Shown one piece after another: positions 50,762 through 59,423 of a stretch of 64,000 nucleotides of DNA (the stretch's first letter is position 1; the number at the start of each line of letters is the position of its first letter). A program made the translations under genes and the position numbers. Origin of the DNA: a bacterium 1XD21-13 (GTDB taxonomy: Bacteria; Bacillota; Clostridia; Lachnospirales; Lachnospiraceae); the NCBI GenBank assembly GCA_009917555.1, contig QZDX01000018.1, positions 1 to 64,000 on the forward strand, written 5' to 3'. The notes beneath the pieces were generated by a model, which made no database searches, had not been told where the DNA came from, and was given only the letters and a program-made list of their open reading frames with translations.

Positions 50762-50823
50762 ATCTGTTTTCATTGGAATCCCAAACTATTACAGGATTTA
50801 AAACAGCAATACTCTGACAGTGC

Positions 50824-50869
50824 CAGAACAATTTATGGACGCATGGAGTTGCGGCCGGAAATTGTTCTG
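50824..50869. promoter_or_regulatory. 11-bp inverted repeat upstream of the PTS gene
   Basis: CAGAACAATTT (50824-50834) and AAATTGTTCTG (50859-50869) are exact reverse complements in the gap between the DeoR gene and the EII gene. Spacing differs from the operator at 47444, so it may be a second regulator site or an mRNA hairpin. Confidence 0.5.
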
Positions 50870-50921
50870 AATAAATGGTGCTGGAAAGGGTATTGCGGAA
50901 CTAAAAATAGGAGGGACGAAT

Positions 50922-52784
50922 ATGAAGAATAAGGTACAGCGTTTCGGCAAATTTTTATCAGCTATGGTGATGCCAAACATTGGCGCACTCATTGCCTTTG
51001 GTTTTCTTGCTGCACTGTTTATAGATACGGGCTGGATACCAAACAAGGGCTTCAACAGCATGGTCGGCCCCATGCTGACCTATTTGATACCGATTTTGAT
51101 TGCATCCACCGGAGGCCGCATGATCGGCGGCGACCGAGGCCGTGTGGTTGGAGCTATCGCCGTGATCGGTGCGATTCTCAGCAACACAGAGATTACCATG
51201 CTCATGGCAGCCATGGTCATGGGTCCCCTGGCAGGCTGGTGTGTAAAGAAGTTTGACCAGTTCATGGAGGGCCGTATGCCGGCAGGCTTTGAGATGCTGA
51301 TTAATAACTTTTCCGCCGGCATCTTGGGTATGCTCCTGGCCATGCTTGGCTACATACTGATTGGACCAATTATGAGCGGAATCCTGGCAGTCCTTGCCGC
51401 AGGCGTCACCTTTTTGGTGGAGCACAGCCTGCTTCCCCTTGCGGCCGTATTCATTGAGCCGGCAAAGGTACTGTTTTTGAATAATGCCATTAACCACGGT
51501 GTTTTTACGCCCATTGCAACTATCCAGGCGGCAGACGCAGGAAAATCCATTATGTACATGCTGGAGGCAAATCCGGGTCCGGGCCTTGGCGTCCTCTTGG
51601 CTTACATGCTTTTTTGCAAGGATAAGACAACCAAGGATTCTGCTCCCGGTGCGGTAATCATCCATTTGCTGGGCGGTATCCATGAGATTTATTTCCCATA
51701 TATCCTCATGAATCCCTTTGTGATCATTGCCCCCATTCTGGGAAATATGGCGGCGATTCTCTGGTACACCATCACAGGCGCCGGCCTGGTAGGTCCCGCA
51801 TCACCGGGCTCCATCATTGCTTACCTGATGATGACGCCGGGATCGGATATGGTAAAGGTGATTGCAGGCGTGCTCATTGCCGCAGGAATTTCCTTTGTAG
51901 TTGCGTCCCCCATTGTGAAGATGGCAGGAGGCAAGAGCCTGGAGGAGGCGCAGAGTGAGATGGCGGCAAGAAAGGCGGAGGCCAAGGGCCAGCAGATAGT
52001 TCCGGGCACCATTGAAAAGGCTTCCGCTATCCGAAAGATTGTATTTGCCTGTGATGCAGGTATGGGTTCCTCCGCAATGGGAGCCACCAAGTTCCGCAAC
52101 CGTATCAAGGGAAACCGGCCGGATATTACGGTTATCAATACCTCTGTGGACAATATTCCCGGGGACTGCGACATTGCGGTGGTGCAGACTACCCTGGCAG
52201 ACCGGGCAAAGAAATCAGCTCCTCAGGCACAGCTCATTACCATAGGTAACTTCCTGGCAGACCCGGCTCTGGACGCTTTATACGTACAGCTTACCACCGG
52301 AGATCAGCCGGCGGCGCCGGCAGGGGAGAACACGGATATTGTGATTCCCGACGTGCCCATTAAGAAGACGGTTCTCATAAGGGAGGGCATTCAGCTTGGG
52401 CAGAAGCCGGTGACCAAGGAGGAAGCTATTCAGGCCGCTGGAGAGCTTTTGGAGAAGCTGGGCTATGTGGACGGCTCCTATGTGGCCGCCATGCAGGAGC
52501 GTGAGAAGCTGGTAACCACCTACATGGGCATGGGCGTGGCCATCCCCCACGGAACTACCCAGGCAAAGGGTACGGTGAAGAAGAGCGGAATTGTATTTTT
52601 CCAGTATCCGGAGGGCGTGGACTTTGGAGAGGAAAAGGCACAGCTCGTATTCGGTATCGCAGGCGTGGGAGATGAGCATCTGGATCTTCTGGGAAATCTC
52701 TGTACGCTTCTGGAGGATGAGGCCAGGCTGGAGACGCTGAAAACCACGGATGACGTGGATTGGGTGCTGGAGCAGCTGGCGTAG
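50922..52784 (+). CDS. PTS mannitol-type EIICBA permease
   Basis: The 620-residue membrane enzyme imports and phosphorylates a hexitol or related sugar. Residues 1-340 are a mannitol-type IIC with eight or so membrane helices (GALIAFGFLAALFIDTGWIP; NNAINHGVFTP; LGGIHEIYFPYILMNP, with the conserved GIHE). IIB follows with CDAGMGSSAMG (phospho-Cys377), then IIA with MGVAIPHGT (phospho-His543). The gene closes the sugar locus and is followed by a terminator. In context with the SorE-like reductase, glucitol, sorbose or mannitol-like sugars are the candidates. AATAGGAGGGACG precedes the ATG. Confidence 0.93.
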   Translation: MKNKVQRFGKFLSAMVMPNIGALIAFGFLAALFIDTGWIPNKGFNSMVGPMLTYLIPILIASTGGRMIGGDRGRVVGAIAVIGAILSNTEITMLMAAMVMGPLAGWCVKKFDQFMEGRMPAGFEMLINNFSAGILGMLLAMLGYILIGPIMSGILAVLAAGVTFLVEHSLLPLAAVFIEPAKVLFLNNAINHGVFTPIATIQAADAGKSIMYMLEANPGPGLGVLLAYMLFCKDKTTKDSAPGAVIIHLLGGIHEIYFPYILMNPFVIIAPILGNMAAILWYTITGAGLVGPASPGSIIAYLMMTPGSDMVKVIAGVLIAAGISFVVASPIVKMAGGKSLEEAQSEMAARKAEAKGQQIVPGTIEKASAIRKIVFACDAGMGSSAMGATKFRNRIKGNRPDITVINTSVDNIPGDCDIAVVQTTLADRAKKSAPQAQLITIGNFLADPALDALYVQLTTGDQPAAPAGENTDIVIPDVPIKKTVLIREGIQLGQKPVTKEEAIQAAGELLEKLGYVDGSYVAAMQEREKLVTTYMGMGVAIPHGTTQAKGTVKKSGIVFFQYPEGVDFGEEKAQLVFGIAGVGDEHLDLLGNLCTLLEDEARLETLKTTDDVDWVLEQLA

Positions 52785-52807
52785 ACTGCAATTAATTAGG
52801 AATAAAA

Positions 52808-52850
52808 ATAAATGGCTTTCGGAGTATATCCGAGGCCATTTGTTTTTGCA
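52808..52850 (+). terminator. rho-independent terminator after the PTS gene
   Basis: AAATGGC near 52810-52816 with inner TCGGA pairs with TCCGA and GCCATTT near 52828-52841, then TGTTTTTG. The 52785-52991 gap otherwise holds only a likely promoter (a TAGTATAATAAAA -10 near 52917) for the antitoxin-like gene. Confidence 0.8.
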
Positions 52851-52991
52851 AATAATCTTGTGTCTATACCTATATTTTTTGAAATTTGGCTATGCTTGAT
52901 AAAAAGCGGGTCTTTTAGTATAATAAAACCGTGGCAGGGGTAAGGAGCTAATCAGATAAATGTCTGCCATAAAAGAAAGGTGGTGTCTGTT

Positions 52992-53252
52992 ATGCCGACA
53001 TTACAAAATCAGATTACACAATCTTTGGAGGGGCTTTCGGATGACAGCCTGCGCTTTATTCTTGATATGATACAGCGATTTGTGCTGCCGTCAGAATCAA
53101 GGAGTACGGGTATAAATTATGGTACTGCCACGCAGGGGACAAAACGCAGGCTTGGAAGTATGAAAGGGCAGAAATTTATTTTGAATGGTCATGATATAGA
53201 CGAGTGCAATGATGAAATTGCCAGATTATTTGAGGTGGGAGATTACGATTAA
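52992..53252 (+). CDS. antitoxin-like protein of a PIN toxin-antitoxin pair
   Basis: The 86-residue acidic protein (LEGLSDDSLRFILDMIQRFV; GSMKGQKFILNGHDIDECND) resembles the antitoxins that precede VapC/PIN toxins in Clostridia: an N-terminal helical part and a C-terminal toxin-binding tail ending EIARLFEVG. AAAGGTGG fits ATG 52992 (an earlier GTG at 52980 is less likely). The downstream PIN frame is truncated, so this may be an orphan antitoxin. Confidence 0.65.
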   Translation: MPTLQNQITQSLEGLSDDSLRFILDMIQRFVLPSESRSTGINYGTATQGTKRRLGSMKGQKFILNGHDIDECNDEIARLFEVGDYD

Positions 53253-53575
53253 GCATATGGCACATCCGGAAACATTTTTATTCAGTGGGAAATATCTGGA
53301 GAAAGGATGCTCCACCACATAAAGACCCTTTTGGTAGGATTTTGCTTGCACAGGCAAAATCAGAAAGAATGAAATTTATGACACATGATACTTTGATTCC
53401 GTATTATAATGAGTCTTTTTTATCACTGTTTAATATGGGTGCAATGATTGAAATTTCTGAAAAATCTTTGGAAATTCAAATGCTTGCACAGCAACGGGAA
53501 GTCGAATATTTAAAAATATGTCAAGATGAAAAAGCATATAATAGACTTATGAGCATTTATCAGAAAAATAGATAA
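53253..53575 (+). pseudogene. decayed PIN-domain (VapC-like) toxin
   Basis: The segment DPFGRILLAQAKSERMKFMT, then HDTLIPYY, is the C-terminal end of a PIN nuclease (normally DPFDRLLIAQA...). The N-terminal ~80 residues with the first catalytic acidic residues are missing, and the first ATG of the frame (53285) lies just before this C-terminal part. The residues after 53440 (EISEKSLEIQMLAQQREVEY) do not belong to a PIN domain. So the toxin seems inactivated by deletion and perhaps fused to other sequence. Confidence 0.7.
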
Positions 53576-53617
53576 AGTATAGGACTTATATAGGCGTATT
53601 GCTTTATTGCAGTAAAA

Positions 53618-53649
53618 AGCATGTGGATGGCATCTCTCATCCCCATGCT
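53618..53649. terminator. hairpin between convergent genes
   Basis: AGCATGTGGATG (53618-53629) pairs with CATCCCCATGCT (53638-53649), one mismatch, between the PIN remnant and the leftward gene at 53669. T/A tracts beside it are weak, so termination is plausible but unproven. Confidence 0.5.
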
Positions 53650-53668
53650 CAATGTACTATTTATTGAA

Positions 53669-53932
53669 TTAGAATCTTGGTAATTTTAGTAAGTTATCAT
53701 TTGGTTCAGAGCGCACATATTTTTCTCGGTTTGCACTTAATGCTGCAATTAGGTTTGGATAGGGATAAATATTTACTTGGATAGAACCGGGATTTGATTT
53801 AACAAAATCATGTAGGGTTGATTTTGGAAAGAATCCGGGATTTGTGCACCCCTCAATATAAATTTCGGATATTTCTGTAACTTTGGCTGAGTATTCGCAG
53901 CCTGTTTTCATTTTTATTTTTGTAGCTATCAT
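53669..53932 (-). CDS. hypothetical protein (87 aa)
   Basis: The 87-residue protein begins MIATKIKMKTGCEYSAKVTE and continues with ISEIYIEGCTNPGFFPKSTL, a small beta-rich fold a little like DUF3892 proteins, which is only a weak match. RBS GGAAAC lies upstream of its ATG on the minus strand. It is divergent from the ietA gene, and 317 nt with two control regions lie between them. Function is not recognised. Confidence 0.55.
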   Translation of the reverse strand: MIATKIKMKTGCEYSAKVTEISEIYIEGCTNPGFFPKSTLHDFVKSNPGSIQVNIYPYPNLIAALSANREKYVRSEPNDNLLKLPRF

Positions 53933-54070
53933 GTTAAAATGTTTCCTTTCTAAAGTTATAATTTAATATTTATATTAACAATAAAAAGAGAAACAATAAC
54001 GAACGGATGTTTAGATTGCATATAAAAGGATTCTATGTTACACTGTGTTTTGGGAAGTACATATGTACAT

Positions 54071-54221
54071 AGAAGCCAGTATTCTATTCGTTTAGATGCT
54101 GGTTTCTTTTTTTATTGGTGTGTTTCTTTACACTGAATATATCATGGTCAGATTTGAAAGTCAATAATAAAAATTATTTTTTTGTCCCAATATTGACAAA
54201 AATGTCCCAATAATTTATGAT
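54071..54221 (+). promoter_or_regulatory. ietA promoter with TGTCCCAATA direct repeats
   Basis: A hairpin (AAGCCAG near 54073 with CTGGTTT near 54101, T7 tail) stands upstream. TTGACA (54193-54198) and TATGAT (54216-54221) with 17-bp spacing form the promoter. TGTCCCAATA occurs at 54183-54192 and again at 54203-54212, 20 bp apart, flanking the -35 and filling the spacer: a typical repressor or activator arrangement. No regulator gene is adjacent. The rest of 53933-54249 holds nothing recognisable. Confidence 0.7.
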
Positions 54222-54249
54222 ATAACTATCAATAACAGGGGTGAAGCAT

Positions 54250-55284
54250 ATGAAGAAGAAAAGTGTTCTTAATCTAATCAAATATTATTCAGAGAACAAT
54301 GATGCAGGATTTCGGAATGAGGCTTATGACATAGCAAGGGATTTTGATGCGTCAGGCGATACCCAGTTGGCAGAATATATTATGGCATTATTGTCGGATG
54401 CCAATACCTTTGTTCCACAGATGAGTGAGAATGAATCCGTATTTTTTGAGAAAATTGAGCCTGTAAATGACAGCTTATGGCTGCCGGACAGTATTACCCA
54501 GGATTTGCTTGGAATTGTACATGCGGTTGCTCATGATGCCGGTATTAATAAATTTCTTTTTCAGGGAGCGCCCGGCACAGGAAAAACAGAGGCAGTAAAG
54601 CAACTGGCAAGAGTTTTGGACAGAGAAATCTATATGGTAGATTTTACTGCCGTTATAGACAGCAAATTAGGTCAGACACAAAAAAACATTTCAGAATTGT
54701 TCAGAGAAATAGGAAGTCTGGTTCACCCAGAAAGAGTGGTGATTCTTCTGGACGAAATTGATGCGGTTGCACTAGACAGGACGAATACAAATGATCTGAG
54801 AGAGATGGGCAGAGCCACGTCAGCTATGTTAAAGGGTTTAGATTATATGAATGAAAAAGTGGTTGTGATTGCAACGACAAATTTATTTTCCCACTTTGAT
54901 AAGGCACTGGTTCGGAGGTTTGATTCCGTCATAGATTTTAACCGATATACGCAAAAAGACCTGATGACTATTGCGGAAGAATTTTTAAATAAATTTTTAA
55001 TGAAGTTTAAGCTGGGGAATAAGGATATTCGCATATTTCGAAAAATAATGGCATTGCTGAATCCAATACCCTATCCGGGGGAGCTAAAGAACCTAATTAA
55101 GACAGCAGTAGCTTTTAGTGATCCGGAGGATGGAACGGATTACTTAAGAAGATTATATGATACGGTTACAGGAGAAAAGCCGGAAGATTTGAAGAAATTA
55201 CAGGCGCAGAGTTTTACTGTACGGGAAATGGAAATTTTGACAAAAAAACCAAAAAGCACAGTGGCAAGAGAATTAAAGGAGTAA
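54250..55284 (+). CDS. ietA: IetA-like AAA+ ATPase of the IetAS defence pair
   Basis: The ~344-residue ATPase has an N-terminal helical region, Walker A GAPGTGKT (from residue 106), Walker B VVILLDEIDAV, sensor 1 VVVIATTN and an arginine finger in ALVRRFDSVIDF, the FtsH/spastin-like AAA+ pattern. Together with the following subtilisin-like protease it matches the IetAS system, reported as anti-phage and earlier in plasmid incompatibility. ATG 54250 lies 6 nt after AGGGGTG; GTG 54241 is possible. It is followed after 3 nt by ietS. Confidence 0.85.
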   Translation: MKKKSVLNLIKYYSENNDAGFRNEAYDIARDFDASGDTQLAEYIMALLSDANTFVPQMSENESVFFEKIEPVNDSLWLPDSITQDLLGIVHAVAHDAGINKFLFQGAPGTGKTEAVKQLARVLDREIYMVDFTAVIDSKLGQTQKNISELFREIGSLVHPERVVILLDEIDAVALDRTNTNDLREMGRATSAMLKGLDYMNEKVVVIATTNLFSHFDKALVRRFDSVIDFNRYTQKDLMTIAEEFLNKFLMKFKLGNKDIRIFRKIMALLNPIPYPGELKNLIKTAVAFSDPEDGTDYLRRLYDTVTGEKPEDLKKLQAQSFTVREMEILTKKPKSTVARELKE

Positions 55285-55287
55285 GCC

Positions 55288-57528
55288 ATGAATCATATTT
55301 TGCAGTTAAAAGGAAGATTCAAGCAAAGAAAAAATACGAATAGCTTTGGCCCTGTTAATCTTCCAAAGGGATCCATCGTCACGGAAGAACATGTCTCGAA
55401 CTTGAAAATACAGCTAAAGAATTTGGAAACACGCTGGAAAAATGAGCCGCCAATAGGTGGAGCTTTGATTAGTGTACATTATAAGTGTATTGTTGCCAAA
55501 AGTAACAGACTCCAGCTTCTGCTGGGAGAAAAAAATATGCATCCAAATACATCTATTCGTGGTGCAAAATTTGTTGATGAGATCCATGCAAATGATGTAA
55601 GAAAAAAACATGTATTTACTTACTTTATTTCTTTTGAGGCGCTTCACAGATCAATAGAGTACTTGGAAAAATGTGAGCAAGTATTAAGCTGTTATTTTAA
55701 TGGTCAAATTTCGGAAAAGGACACGGAAGCTATTAATAGCGGAAAATATAATGATAAGATCATGAAAAAAACAGCATTCCTTAAAGCGATTGTGGATGCG
55801 AATTATGTAGAGAAATTTGCTCTTGATCAGGCAACTGAAAAAATAAAGGAACAATCTATTATAACAATCTACCGGACAGGCGTGAAAACAACAGAGCTGC
55901 TGAGTAGGTTCGGCATAGATATGATCAATGCGAAAATGATTGATGAAACCACTTTACGCCTGGAACCAAGAGAAATAGAGATATTACAGAATCATGCCCC
56001 CTATTTAATTGCAATGCATGTAAATGATTTTTCTGAGATTGCTTTGAATGATCCGCTTTCAACGGGAGCGGAGGGTATTATCTCTATTCCGGAACCGGGG
56101 AATGAGCCGATTGTAGGAGTGATTGACACACAATTTGATGAGAGTGTGTATTTCCATAAATGGGTGCAATATGAGAATCTATTAGATCCGAATATTACAA
56201 TTGGTTCCGAGGATTGTTTCCATGGAACGGCAGTTTCCTCTATCATTGTGGATGGCCCGGCATTTAATCCGAGATTGCAGGACAATTGCGGGCGATTTCG
56301 GGTTAGGCATTTTGGCGTGGCTACCGCAGGTCGATTTAGCTCATTTGCTATTTTAAAAATGATTAAGGATATTGTGGCGAAGAATCGGGATATTAAGGTA
56401 TGGAACTTATCCTTAGGGGCAGCTATGGAGATTGATCCCAATTTTATTTCCCCTGAGGGAGCAGAATTGGATCGGATTCAATGTGAGTATGATGTGATTT
56501 TTGTTGTGGCAGGTACAAACAGAGGAAGAAAAAATGTCGGCAGTGTAAAAATAGGCGCTCCGGCGGATTCGCTAAATTCCTTAGTGGTGAATGCCGTTGA
56601 CTTTCATGGAAAACCAGCTTCATATACACGGACTGGTCCCGTGCTCTCATTTTTTTATAAGCCGGATCTCTGCTATTATGGCGGTGACAGCGTTGAGAAA
56701 CTTACCGTTTGCGAACCCCTTGGTATGGCATCCGTATGTGGAACCTCATTTGCGGCGCCTTGGATTACACGGAAAATGGCATATTTAATTTATATTGTCG
56801 GATTAAGCAGAGAGGTTGCAAAGGCTTTGATTATCGATTCTGCTGCGGGATGGAATCGCAAAGGCACAAAGGATTTTACTATGGGTTATGGAATTGTTCC
56901 AATAAGAATAGAAGACATTACGCACTCTCAGGATGATGAGATAAGATTTCTTATGAGCGGAACAATTGATGAGTATGAAACTTATACCTATGATATACCT
57001 GTTCCTCAGGATATGAATGCATATCCGTTCTTTGCAAAAGCTACTTTGGCGTATTTCCCGGGCAGTGATCGAAACCAGGGTGTCGATTATACCAGTACAG
57101 AAATGGATCTTCATTTTGGAAGAGTGATTGAAAAGGATGGGAAAGTAACGATCAAGGCAATTGACTATAATAAACAGGCAGATGAGGGAATTCAAAATAT
57201 TTATGAGGAAAATGCGAGAAAATTATACCGTAAATGGGATAATATTAAGCATATCAGCGAAGCACTAAAAGACAATGCCAGAGCCAGAAAAGCCTATCCG
57301 GGAGGTGTCTGGGGGCTAAGCATAAAGACAAAAGAGCGCTTAGCGCCAAAGGCTGGAAGAGGTCTGCATTTTGGTGTTGTGGTTACCTTGAAAGAAATGA
57401 ACGGGAAGAACCGGATTGACAACTTTATTAAGCTCTGTATGGTAAGGGGATGGCTGGTGAATCCCGTTGATATTCAAAATCAAATTGATATTTATAATAA
57501 GGCAGAAGAAGAAATTGATTTTGAATAA
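55288..57528 (+). CDS. ietS: IetS-like subtilisin-family serine protease
   Basis: The 746-residue S8 protease has an N-terminal ~250-residue domain, then the catalytic triad Asp280 (VGVIDTQFDE), His312 (CFHGTAVSSII) and Ser487 (VCGTSFAAPW), with the oxyanion region VVAGTNRG. A C-terminal ~200-residue beta domain follows. No signal peptide is seen, so it acts in the cytoplasm, as expected for IetS. The ATPase partner is thought to sense infection and unleash or direct proteolysis. The pair is complete, with no frameshift. Confidence 0.88.
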   Translation: MNHILQLKGRFKQRKNTNSFGPVNLPKGSIVTEEHVSNLKIQLKNLETRWKNEPPIGGALISVHYKCIVAKSNRLQLLLGEKNMHPNTSIRGAKFVDEIHANDVRKKHVFTYFISFEALHRSIEYLEKCEQVLSCYFNGQISEKDTEAINSGKYNDKIMKKTAFLKAIVDANYVEKFALDQATEKIKEQSIITIYRTGVKTTELLSRFGIDMINAKMIDETTLRLEPREIEILQNHAPYLIAMHVNDFSEIALNDPLSTGAEGIISIPEPGNEPIVGVIDTQFDESVYFHKWVQYENLLDPNITIGSEDCFHGTAVSSIIVDGPAFNPRLQDNCGRFRVRHFGVATAGRFSSFAILKMIKDIVAKNRDIKVWNLSLGAAMEIDPNFISPEGAELDRIQCEYDVIFVVAGTNRGRKNVGSVKIGAPADSLNSLVVNAVDFHGKPASYTRTGPVLSFFYKPDLCYYGGDSVEKLTVCEPLGMASVCGTSFAAPWITRKMAYLIYIVGLSREVAKALIIDSAAGWNRKGTKDFTMGYGIVPIRIEDITHSQDDEIRFLMSGTIDEYETYTYDIPVPQDMNAYPFFAKATLAYFPGSDRNQGVDYTSTEMDLHFGRVIEKDGKVTIKAIDYNKQADEGIQNIYEENARKLYRKWDNIKHISEALKDNARARKAYPGGVWGLSIKTKERLAPKAGRGLHFGVVVTLKEMNGKNRIDNFIKLCMVRGWLVNPVDIQNQIDIYNKAEEEIDFE

Positions 57529-57536
57529 GGCTTGAT

Positions 57537-58043
57537 TCAATGAATTCTTACCAGTCGCTTAAACAGAGCCGTCATAGGCTTATACAAAACCAGCATCACA
57601 ACCACATTCCCGCAGCCGTGCAGCAGATCAAAGGGAATCCCCGCCACCCAGTAAGCAAAGCCGGCGGCCGGTCCACCTGCGATAAAGTAGGGAATAGCAA
57701 AGAGAAAGCCGTAGGCCAGGCCAAAGGCCCCTGACAGGGTGCACCACACGGCCATGGATTCCTGGGCTCTTAGCATCAGCACTAGAACTGCCAGGATGCT
57801 CCACACATAGAGGTAGCCGAACCACCACACGCCAAAGCCGTAGGTGAGGCCCTCTAAGAGTGCAAATGCATAGATGATAAAAAATACCTTTTTTCCATAA
57901 AAACGTGTATAGAGAATCACAAGAAAGGATACGACCTCAATATTCGGGAGGAAGGCCATTCCCACCTGCCCGGCAAATAAAAGTCCGGTGAGAAAGGCCA
58001 TCAGTACCAGATCCTTTGTGTTAATGCTTTTGTGCTGTTCCAA
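57537..58043 (-). CDS. ECF transporter S component
   Basis: The 168-residue protein has about five to six membrane helices (LVLMAFLTGLLFAGQVGMAF; VVSFLVILYTRFYGKKVFFI; CTLSGAFGLAYGFLFAIPYF) and the alanine/glycine-rich N-terminus of ECF substrate-binding S components. It is the second gene after a DUF4430 protein 4 nt upstream on the same strand, which suggests a corrinoid or related substrate. The ATPase and T subunits are not in this window and are presumably shared. It is convergent with ietS, leaving an 8-nt gap. Confidence 0.85.
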   Translation of the reverse strand: MEQHKSINTKDLVLMAFLTGLLFAGQVGMAFLPNIEVVSFLVILYTRFYGKKVFFIIYAFALLEGLTYGFGVWWFGYLYVWSILAVLVLMLRAQESMAVWCTLSGAFGLAYGFLFAIPYFIAGGPAAGFAYWVAGIPFDLLHGCGNVVVMLVLYKPMTALFKRLVRIH

Positions 58044-58047
58044 GAGC

Positions 58048-58446
58048 TTAGTAACCGGTGGTCAGCGTCAGCTCAAACTGATCGCCGTCTTCTATGGGGG
58101 TATCGGATGCTCCCGTGTTCACAGATTCCCCGCCTTTGGTGAGACACCACCATTCCTGATTGGCCTCGTTGGCCGCTTCCCCGTCAGCCACAAGAATATA
58201 GAGGCCGTAGTCGGCGGGATTGTCCTCCACAATGCCCTCGGCTACAAGCACCTTGTCCAGGTAGGCTTCCTGGGTGTCACAGGTGAATTCTTTCCTGGAG
58301 CCGTCGCCGTGAACCACCGTCACGGTGATGGTCTTATCTCCCTGGGTTCCCTTTGGCATAAAGGTCTGGTACAGAATAAACATCAAAATAGCGGCAATGA
58401 TAACCGCACCTATGGCAAATATAGTCTTTTTGTTTCCTTTTTTCAT
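58048..58446 (-). CDS. DUF4430 membrane-anchored protein
   Basis: The 132-residue protein has a basic start, one membrane helix (TIFAIGAVIIAAILMFILY, residues ~8-26), and an extracytoplasmic DUF4430 domain: VVHGDGSRKEFTCDTQEAYL, GLYILVADGE, NQEWWCLTKGGE and DTPIEDGDQFELT. DUF4430 is related to the C-terminal domain of transcobalamin/intrinsic factor. With the S component 4 nt downstream it probably captures cobalamin-like compounds at the surface. A Lys/Gly-rich start follows GGAG on the minus strand. Confidence 0.85.
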   Translation of the reverse strand: MKKGNKKTIFAIGAVIIAAILMFILYQTFMPKGTQGDKTITVTVVHGDGSRKEFTCDTQEAYLDKVLVAEGIVEDNPADYGLYILVADGEAANEANQEWWCLTKGGESVNTGASDTPIEDGDQFELTLTTGY

Positions 58447-58585
58447 TCGTTATCTTCTCCTCACCGAAAATAAGCTTCGTCATTCCATACAGTAGAGTGA
58501 GCTGCTATGGATTCCAAACGCATTCCCTTATCAGTATTGACTTTATCATAGGGGGTGGGAGGGGGAAAGTCAAGGGTTATCTGAT

Positions 58586-59005
58586 TCAGAGCTTATATCG
58601 TGTGATTGATTTCCAGTTTATGGGAAAGCCCATTGCTTCCAGGAGGGAGGCTTCCGTCAGGACCGAAGAGTTTTTCACGGAGTGCTTCAGTAAATGTATA
58701 AACTGGCGTTTAAATTCAAGAAATTCATCTCTGGGAAGTAGATAGCGGAAAGCAATAGTTACTGCAAAAAGATCATTTTTGCCAAATTGATAGGCGGTTC
58801 CTTTTTTTGGAATGGAGAGCTTTGCATGAAGAGATTTGTCAGGAATATCTACGCTGCTTTTGTAGGAAAATAATCGTTCGTTATGTGCACAGACATTTCG
58901 GAAGTTTGTAAGCATTTTCAGAAATTGTCCAAGCTCTTTTTCAGACACAGATTCAAAGTGCAAGCTGATTTTGGTTTGCAGACCTGTTTTAAGGCAGGTA
59001 TACAT
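58586..59005 (-). pseudogene. truncated Abi_2 (AbiD/F-type) abortive infection protein
   Basis: The 139-residue frame matches the C-terminal half of Abi_2 proteins: KISLHFESVSEKELGQFLKM then FRNVCAHNERLF with the HEPN RNase motif R-x4-H, and AFRYLLPRDEFLEFKRQF. Full-length members are about 300 residues. The frame stays open upstream of the first ATG (about to 59140), but that part does not look like an Abi N-terminus and crosses a terminator-like hairpin, so the 5' half is lost. No function is expected. Confidence 0.7.
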
Positions 59006-59423
59006 TTTGGAAATGGTTTTATTGACTGATAAGACATGAATGATAGATTCTCCGTAAGAAAGCTTTGTGTAAAAAAGGAGGGCCCGCAGGTCCCCCTTCC
59101 GGTCGCAGGCATCGCAAGTTTCTGCAACCTATCAACTGATGCCAAGTCTAACATAAAATTACATGGAAGTCAACGCTTCCAAAAATTTTTTTATATTGGC
59201 ATCAACTATATTGTATGCAGTTTCTGCCAAAAAAGTCGTAATTTTTATTGTTACGGATAATAGAGGCGCAGCTATGCCCGGATTTTTATCTTAAACAGCG
59301 AAATAGACCCCCATATTTCCACAAGATAACAGTTTACCAGCCCTACAGCCCATTGTATAATCCTCTCAAATCGAGCAAACACGACTTTGGCTCATTGCTC
59401 GCAGAATAAAGGGGGAAATGGAT
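59006..59423. other. intergenic region with a minus-strand terminator and a plus-strand promoter
   Basis: 59072-59108 read on the minus strand gives a GC-rich hairpin (around CCTGCGGGCCCTCC) followed by T6: a terminator now upstream of the Abi remnant, evidence of rearrangement. TTTACC (59333-59338) and TATAAT (59356-59361), 17-bp spacing, form a promoter for the gene at 59424. GATGCCAA and TTGGCATC near 59137 and 59206 are a short inverted repeat. No gene is seen. Confidence 0.6.
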
